DNA from: Acanthococcus lagerstroemiae
Taxonomy: Eukaryota > Arthropoda > Insecta > Hemiptera > Eriococcidae
Direction: 5' to 3'
DNA: 64,000 nucleotides
NCBI GenBank assembly: GCA_031841125.1
Contig: CM063108.1
Location: 42,278,268 to 42,342,267, forward strand
Position numbers and translations under genes: made by a program
Shown here: piece after piece, positions 58,118 through 64,000 of the stretch
How positions within the stretch are numbered: the first letter of the stretch is position 1
Layout: each line of letters begins with the position of its first letter
Notes under the pieces: generated by a model
What the model was told of the DNA's origin: nothing
Databases searched by the model: none
Seen by the model: the letters and a program-made list of their open reading frames with translations, nothing else

Positions 58118-59120
58118 CCTTTATCCCCCTCCTGAGGCCACGCCATCCATGGATCTCCTTCCCATTCTGGAGCTCCCTCCACCATAAACCACCTCCTAAG
58201 AGTAGGCTACCCATGGAGAAATGAGCAATTAGTGGGGCAGTGTAGGCGGTCCGCGGTCTCTACTCCCTCCCAATGGCGGCCTTAGTCCCTCTCCACAGCG
58301 TTCCCTTCCGCGGCTCTATCACCCTTTGGCCTCCTCGCTCAACCACCTCGAAGATCCTCTAATCCTCCAACCAGGAGCTTCCACCACCATGATCACCCCT
58401 CCCGCTCAAGAACCCTTCCCCTCAAGACCCCCTCCACGGAACCAGAACCTTCCGCACCATGGCCTTAATTCGCCTTCCTGGCCACCTCTCTCATCAAGAA
58501 CTTCCTCTTCCACCAAGACCCCTTCCTCACTATTACCCCCTCCCCACTCAGGGCCTCAATGTCCCTCTACAGTCCCCGCCACCATCGTGTTTTTCCTCCA
58601 CTTTAGGAGCTCCTCCTCTACCATGAGTACCTCTTACACCCCCGAGCCTTTATCTAGAAAAATTTTACTGCTCCTCTAGGATCCTCACCCACCACTACCT
58701 CCTCCTTCCTCAATGGCCAACCTATCCTACCAAGGATTTCCTCCGCCACAAGGACCTCTCCCCCACCACTACCCCCAGGCTTCATCTCCTTTCAGAGCCC
58801 CTGTCCTCACTATGGCCCTCCAACCCCCTTGAAGATCCCAGACCATCCACCCAGGAGCTCTCACAACCATGACCACCCCTCCCCCGAGCGCCCTTTCCCT
58901 TCAAGACCCCACCCCGCCACCAGCCTCTCCCACACCACGGCCATTTCTCTCCAAGGTCCCCTCTCTCACCAAGGACTTTCTCCTCCACCAGGTCCTCTTC
59001 CTCCCGCCCCACCCAGAGCCTTCATCTTCGTCTACAGCCCACGCCCCCACATAGGTCCTCCTGCCCCTTCAGGAGTTCCGTTCTCAACCATGAACCCCCT
59101 CTTGAGGGTAGGCTATCCTT
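58118..59120. repeat. C-rich minisatellite, right part
   Basis: Continues the array of 55961-56680. Unit landmarks recur: gaagatcctct near 58347 and gaagatcccaga near 58830, and the segment tctcaccaaggact near 58970. A gagggtaggctatcc-like segment at 58190 and 59100 (about 906 bp apart) suggests an underlying unit of about 450 bp. The 117- and 102-codon frames here are proline- and serine-rich composition artefacts. Confidence 0.7.
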
Positions 59121-59530
59121 GGAAAATTGAGCAATAATTAAGGGGCTGGGTAGGCAACCTGCAACGAACTGTGATCTTGAAGATTATGGGTAATTATGTC
59201 ATTTTATGTCTTATTATGTCAGTTATGTCTTATAACTTGGAGATCTTGTATGTTAGAACCGAGTATGTCCTTGAAAGTAGTTGATCTGCCCCTGCAATTT
59301 TCCAAGGGCTCTCCTCCCCCTTCAGGAGCTTCCTCCACAACCGCTACCCCTGGAAAATTGAGTAATTAGGTGGCCGGGTAGGCAACCTGCAGCGACTTGT
59401 TATCTTGAATATTATGGGTAATTATGTCATTTTATGTCTTTTTATGTCGGTTATGTCTTAAAACTTGGAGATCTTTTATATTAGAACAGATTATGTCCTT
59501 GAAAGTAGCTGATCTGCCCCTGCAATTTTT
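59121..59530. repeat. Tandem duplication, 231-bp offset
   Basis: 59121-59302 and 59352-59530 share ggaaaattgag, gggtaggcaacctgca, attatgggtaattatgtcat, tttatgtc-rich sequence, ttggagatctt and ctgatctgcccctgcaattt. They are about 90 percent alike by eye. Confidence 0.85.
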
Positions 59531-59599
59531 CGGATTTTTAGATAGGCAACCCGCAGTGCGTTTTTTTCCCGCGGAGGCGGCGGATTTTACTTTTTTAGT

Positions 59600-60060
59600 A
59601 TATAGAGAGATAGAGAGATATGCATACAAAATAATAGATAGGTTTTTAAGGTCGCTGAATTCATTTTTGGTATCAGTTTGAACCTAATTTAAAAATTGTG
59701 GCACTCGAAGGAGAAGAAGACGAATGAAATTTTGTGAAAAATACAATATGCTTATTAATAGTAGGTTTTCAAGGTCACTCAATAAATGTGAGCCCAAGTC
59801 CAAAGTTATGGCGGCAGGGTGAGGACTAAGATAACATTTCTGAGAAATATATGATTCAAATGAAATACTGACTGTTAAGGTCACTCAAATCACTTATACT
59901 ATCAACTGGCCATGATAGCATCAGATGAGGAAACGAAATGATATTTTCAACAAGTGCAATACGCTTATGCATAATACTCGTTCATCAAAGATTACTGAAT
60001 TAATTTTCGTGATTTGTTCTTTACATGACTGTATACTGAGACTTCAGAGGTCATATAATT
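59600..60060. repeat. Decayed ~110-120-bp satellite
   Basis: The anchor aaggtcrctsaat recurs near 59648, 59770, 59878 and 59990 with spacings of about 122, 108 and 112 bp. Homologous motifs occur at 50.3-51.1 kb and at 2.4-2.8 kb. Confidence 0.55.
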
Positions 60061-60697
60061 AGACAGATCAGATCTGGCCCTTGAAAACTTTGAATAGAAT
60101 TTCGTTCGGCGAAAGTTCACAATTTATACACGAGTATGTACATGCCTGAAAGTTAGTAAGAAGTAGATATGTTCTATCACATGTACATAGAATTTCAGAT
60201 TTTTTCAGTTTCTCAAGGGCATCAACATCTAGATTGGCTAATCTTCGGTCTTTTTTTTGTTCCACAATCAAGCAGTAAGGTTTGTATCTGATAGTAGAAC
60301 CACGTACCATCATCATCATCTTTTAATACTTGGAAACTGCGAAGGGCTAAATCATTAGATTGATCAAGAGAAAAGGACAATGATAATTCATTTTCTGATG
60401 TTGTAATGTTACAAAATGAATAATGATCTTTTTTCCGTCAATTCAGATACTACGCGATCCTGGGTGCTACGTGAATTTCTCCAGGTCTCCATTGAATCGT
60501 GTAGTAATGAAGTTTTACTGTATTGCAAGTAGTTGATTATGAAGATTTTAAACATTATAAATTTAAATCTGAAAACAGCGCCAGTATGAATTTTCTGTGT
60601 CGCATAAACTGATTAAAATTTCTGTTCGTAATATCAATTAATCTACATAATACATTGTCTCGTTCCACTGACCTTAGATTCTCGGAATCAGTGTTAT
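60061..60697. other. No recognisable feature
   Basis: AT-rich. A small (CAT)n stretch lies near 60307, and an 83-codon minus frame (60068-60319) lacks any domain. Confidence 0.4.
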
Positions 60698-60751
60698 CCC
60701 TACGGGCAAAATACCGCCGGGCGGAACGCGGGAGATAATGTGAGACCGATG

Positions 60752-60830
60752 AAACCGCGCGATTTTTCAACTTACCAGAAAACGCGCGATTTTTCAACTT
60801 ACCAGAAAACGCGCGATTTTCAACGTATCA
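60752..60830. repeat. 27-bp tandem repeat, three units
   Basis: Units 60752-60778, 60779-60805 and 60806-60830 follow the pattern aaaacgcgcgatttttcaac ttaccag. The third has a one-base deletion and changes near its end. Confidence 0.9.
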
Positions 60831-61460
60831 AAAAACGCCAAGTAACCAAGCGTTCTTTATATGAGAGCGTTTATGTGACGTTTGTAAAACGCCTCTTTTC
60901 TAATGAATTTAAAAACGCTCCTTCCGATTGTTTCTTAAAAAACGCATTCACAAATAATTTTCAAAAGCGCTTCTTTTCAGTACTTTTTAAGAAAAAATAA
61001 TTGAATAGAAATTAAATATGCAAACATTATATTTAATATTAATAGGAAAACAAATTGGTAAAAAAAAATAAATGAAAATAAGCATAGGAACACACATCGT
61101 TTCAAAAATGTAGGTAAACATTTTTCATAAACTAGTCAACCATAAAACAACTAAAATGTCCATTACAACAATGATAAAAAATTTTAAGAATTGAAAACGA
61201 AGAAATAAACATTATGCACTATAAATTTTAATACTTATACAGTGACGCATTCATTTTTTTCTTCTTCTAATCTTAATCATAAGAAAACTGCAATAAATAT
61301 TAAATGAAGAGTGGTAATGATAAAAAGAAATGTCAGGTGTATTTAATATAGGTACTAAAAATTGCGTGTATCAGTGTTCTGAATTGAAATTGGAAAGTAT
61401 AAATGAATCTTTTAAAATTAGAATAGAAAAAAATACAGCAATACAGCGTCCTAATATTAC

Positions 61461-61703
61461 CAGTACACGCTGCTCCAATGACGATTGACTTGACACCACT
61501 TCATGTTGTTCATCACTGTTTTCAAGGTTCTTTTTGGCGGCTGGAAAGAAAAGAATGAATGAATGAACAATTTAAAAATTGTGTTGCACACCTCCTGCTT
61601 CCTTTCTCTCTTCTAGCTTTTTCGCCCTGGTTATCGCATTCTGCCAGTATTTCAGCCAGTTGGCTACCTCTTGCTCCAAGCCAGAATGAAAGTTGTACTC
61701 AAA
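61461..61703 (-). CDS. Two candidate exons, possible zeste/Myb-SANT-like domain
   Basis: On the minus strand an acceptor (gtcttcttacag) precedes an open exon at 61703-61592. It reads EQEVANWLKYWQNAITRAKK and ends at a donor (gag|gtgtgc). A 51-bp intron with a polypyrimidine end (ttcttttctttccag) leads to a second open exon at 61540-61461, starting AAKKNLENSDEQHEVV, with a donor-like ctg|gtaata. The join keeps frame. W-x3-W (WLKYW), then I-T-R-A-K-K and a basic helix, resemble the third-helix region of zeste-like Myb/SANT domains, which occur in several DNA-transposon proteins. A 28-nt first exon (MEDDSQNEH, donor g|gtaaga) is possible at 63375-63348, but the intervening exon was not found. 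Low-to-moderate confidence. Confidence 0.35.
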
Positions 61704-63347
61704 CTGTAAGAAGACGATTGTGTCGCTTTGGCCGAAAATATAGTTCGCTCAGTATAAGTTGACGCTCGTAGTTTCGTATCAAGTTGTCAGGTTTACTCAA
61801 ACTAAAACGCTCCTGTTTTACCAGGTAGGCGCGTCACCCTGGTTAATTATATGCGTAAGGGTTAATTTAATTCGCCTGTACGCAAGCAATAACGTTGGTC
61901 GACTCCGAGCAGGAGCAAATTAAATGAGTTGGTTCATGAAAAAAGCAGTTCGCGAAATTATTCCGAGCAAAACCATCTGCTCACTGCTCTGTAATTCTGG
62001 TTCAAGTTTAACTGTGTACTACACAAGCTTCTGCCAGAAAGGTCCTCATTTGTAAAAGAATTCAGTTGAATTTGAATAAATCGCAGGGTATAATAGAGTA
62101 ATGCATGGTTCATACTATTAAGAAAGAGGAGTTTCCTGCTGTATCTGTCCTAAGACAGCTAGAACCGCGTGTATTTCAACGCACAGAATTCTGCATGTAC
62201 ATCATCAAAAATGGAAGGATCAGATTTATGATTGTTGAAAGAAAGAGGACAGCGTGGATATGAGTAACACTCAGGTTCTGTATTTCAACAAGCGATCGCA
62301 GTATTTCGTCTTCACAGATATCTAGCAACGTTATATTCACAGATTTCTTTTCAGGTCACTCAGTTTTTTCTTTTCCCACAATACGTATTATGAATCAACG
62401 TTTCACACTTTTATTTTTTTGATATACCGTTCAAAAACAAAAGGTTTTCGTTGGTGTACCTAGACCAGCTACATAATCCGAGACCTCATGGTCAGTGATA
62501 ATTATTCTCAATTACAAAAAGTCAAAAACCTTATTGCAAAATTTTTGTTGTTAAAAACGCTATGAAACCCGACCATCTTAGTTAAATTTGTTCCATATGT
62601 TCAATTTCAGATTTCTTCTATCATAACACTCAGCGAAAAATGCACCAAACCACAAAGTACAAACTTTTATAAGAAGTCTTAGTCAGGATACCCGTACAAA
62701 CACAATATCTTCTTTCGTTCTTGGTACAAATCAGTTGTTCTATGTTCTATTTGTTATTCATGAATCGAGCAAGGAATAGTTGATCTCAAACCTGATCGCT
62801 GCGACACTTCTCTCTTTACTGATAAAGAACAATCCGGAGCAACATATTGGAGCAGTGAGCAGATTAAAAACCCTAGTTCGCTAAAAGAGCAAGCAGATGA
62901 GCAAGGAATTGCCATTCCTACACGCAATGACGATCAGGGTTGGAACCATTCATTCTAGGTACTATATATAAACCAGATTTTGTTTCATGTTTCTATCTCA
63001 TTTCTATGCCGAAGTATGTAATTTGAAACTCTTTTTACAAACGGCAGTTTCCTAGACTCCCACTATTTCTATACCACTTCTATGTAACAAATTAACAGAA
63101 CGAATCTGAATGTGGGAGATGTTGTTATTCAAAACATGCATACTGAAAATCCCTGAGACACACAAGTTCTTCAGCGTTGCAGGACAAAATACGAGTATCA
63201 ACTTATACAGGGCGATATTATGTACGTGCTCTTAGAAATCAATTTTCTCTCTAATTCGTACTCACTATAATGAATCGACATTGCAATCTAATATCGCACT
63301 TACTTACACATTTTAAAGATATTGTACGTATTATACATAGTTCTTAC

Positions 63348-63375
63348 CGTGTTCGTTCTGAGAATCATCCTCCAT
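63348..63375 (-). CDS. Candidate first coding exon (MEDDSQNEH)
   Basis: An ATG at 63375-63373 opens nine codons of acidic sequence and ends at a strong donor (cacg|gtaagaac). If real, it would begin the gene whose later exons lie at 61703-61461. Its phase does not fit a direct join to 61703, so at least one exon would lie between. It is very short and could be chance. Confidence 0.2.
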
Positions 63376-64000
63376 ATGGTTATTTAAATGATATGCATCA
63401 CAGAATAATACATGGAAACTTAAATAAACCACGACTGTTGTTTTTCGTTTCACAATTTCAGCATTTCAGGCTACAAGTCAAGCCACACAGATAACCAGTA
63501 ACGGTTTCACGTTATCAATAATTTAATCTGCGCGCGCAGATGTATGTGGAAAACGCCACGAAATTATAATAATTCGGGCGTTTTCGAACCTGTTCATATT
63601 CGCGCGTATAATACCATGAGCGCAAAACGTACGATTTCCTATGTATAACAATTACAGAAAACGCTCTCTTTCTTAAAAAAGGGGCATTCTAGTGATATGA
63701 GAGAATACGCGCGCTGAACATTTCTTATGAATCTGCGCGTAAATTAAGAACTGATGAAACGCCCGGCAAATTTTCCCATCTTTACTTCTCTAAAACGCCC
63801 ATTTTTGTAACATGAAGAAATTCGCACGTTGAATGTTTTCAAAAAGCAATAGCTAATGCGCGCGTAAATAAAAAGTTGTTAAAACTGCCAGTAACATTTT
63901 CAAGGTTCTAAGTGATTTTTTAGTTAAAACGCCCGTTTTTTTCAAAAACGCGCTCTTCGAAGGCGGAGTTTTGTCAGCAGGGTACCAAGAGAACTGTTCA

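Larger units (their letters stand above)
60698..63983. mobile_element. Candidate DNA transposon with CGCG-rich subterminal repeats
   Basis: Near 60698-60718 the sequence ccctacgggcaaaataccgc resembles the right edge, which reads ccctgctgacaaaactccgc on the opposite strand (17 of 21 bases over the core). Both ends carry aaaacgcgcg and cgcgcgtaaa motifs in short units. On the left is a 27-bp tandem (60752-60830), on the right degenerate copies from 63525 to 63955. The interior holds exon-like segments on the minus strand. The flanks do not show a clear target-site duplication. The superfamily is open. The element reaches almost to the window edge. Confidence 0.5.

Noticed and set aside
56114..59137. 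Several proline/serine-rich open frames of 61-117 codons
   Set aside because: They arise from the C-rich minisatellite, start at unrelated points, lack domains and are interrupted by hAT insertions.
60752..60830. CRISPR-like short direct repeats
   Set aside because: The three 27-bp units are contiguous with no spacers, and the genome is eukaryotic. They are subterminal repeats of a transposon.

Overview
This 64-kb window is repeat-dominated nuclear DNA of an animal, most likely an insect. The evidence is decayed RTE-like LINE fragments, a Penelope-like reverse-transcriptase remnant, tRNA-derived SINEs, many hAT and foldback MITEs, GT..AG splice-like junctions, and no operons or ribosome binding sites. 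The SINE body and some repeats look hemipteran (whitefly-like) to me, but this is an impression from memory and was not tested. I see no intact, recognisable host gene. No rRNA gene, functional tRNA gene or CRISPR array is present.

Layout. 1-5 kb: a LINE fragment, a perfect 64-bp tandem duplication, CpG-rich tandem units, a decayed satellite, and a 378-bp tandem repeat carrying a retroposon with a 12-bp target-site duplication. 5-10 kb: two foldback MITEs of one family, a candidate two-exon gene (7133-7739) and an antisense Jockey/I-like LINE fragment. 10.8-12.2 kb: a 1.4-kb foldback element with nested hairpins. 13-15 kb: a tRNA-derived SINE-like element, a 1.2-kb AGTAGT-rich domain and a 193-bp MITE whose twin lies at 42.4 kb. 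16-23.5 kb: a further hAT-like MITE, a third foldback of the 5.8-kb family, an antisense RTE-like LINE and a SINE nested in a hAT-like element. 23.9-25.7 kb: the longest LINE remnant, flanked by a diverged 77-bp direct repeat. 28-32 kb: three foldback or retroposon insertions, one SINE and a LINE tail, also flanked by direct repeats. 36-46 kb: MITEs, including a hAT MITE with 8-bp target-site duplications, and decayed reading frames. 49.3 kb: the Penelope-like remnant. 55.2-60 kb: a SINE, a C-rich minisatellite split by two nested hAT elements, duplicated units and a satellite. 60.7-64 kb: a candidate 3.3-kb DNA transposon with CGCG-rich subterminal repeats, carrying minus-strand exon-like segments that resemble a zeste/Myb-SANT domain.

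The best candidates for undescribed biology are: (1) a GC-rich retroposon family with a shared 3' end, no poly(A) tail and 9-15-bp target-site duplications (at 3403, 19927, 28942 and 54021, with a fifth copy near 40770); (2) the 60.7-64 kb transposon; (3) the 10.8-12.2 kb foldback; (4) the nested hAT pair; and (5) LINE fragments bracketed by unusually long direct repeats. All calls were made by eye. No database search or composition calculation was run.
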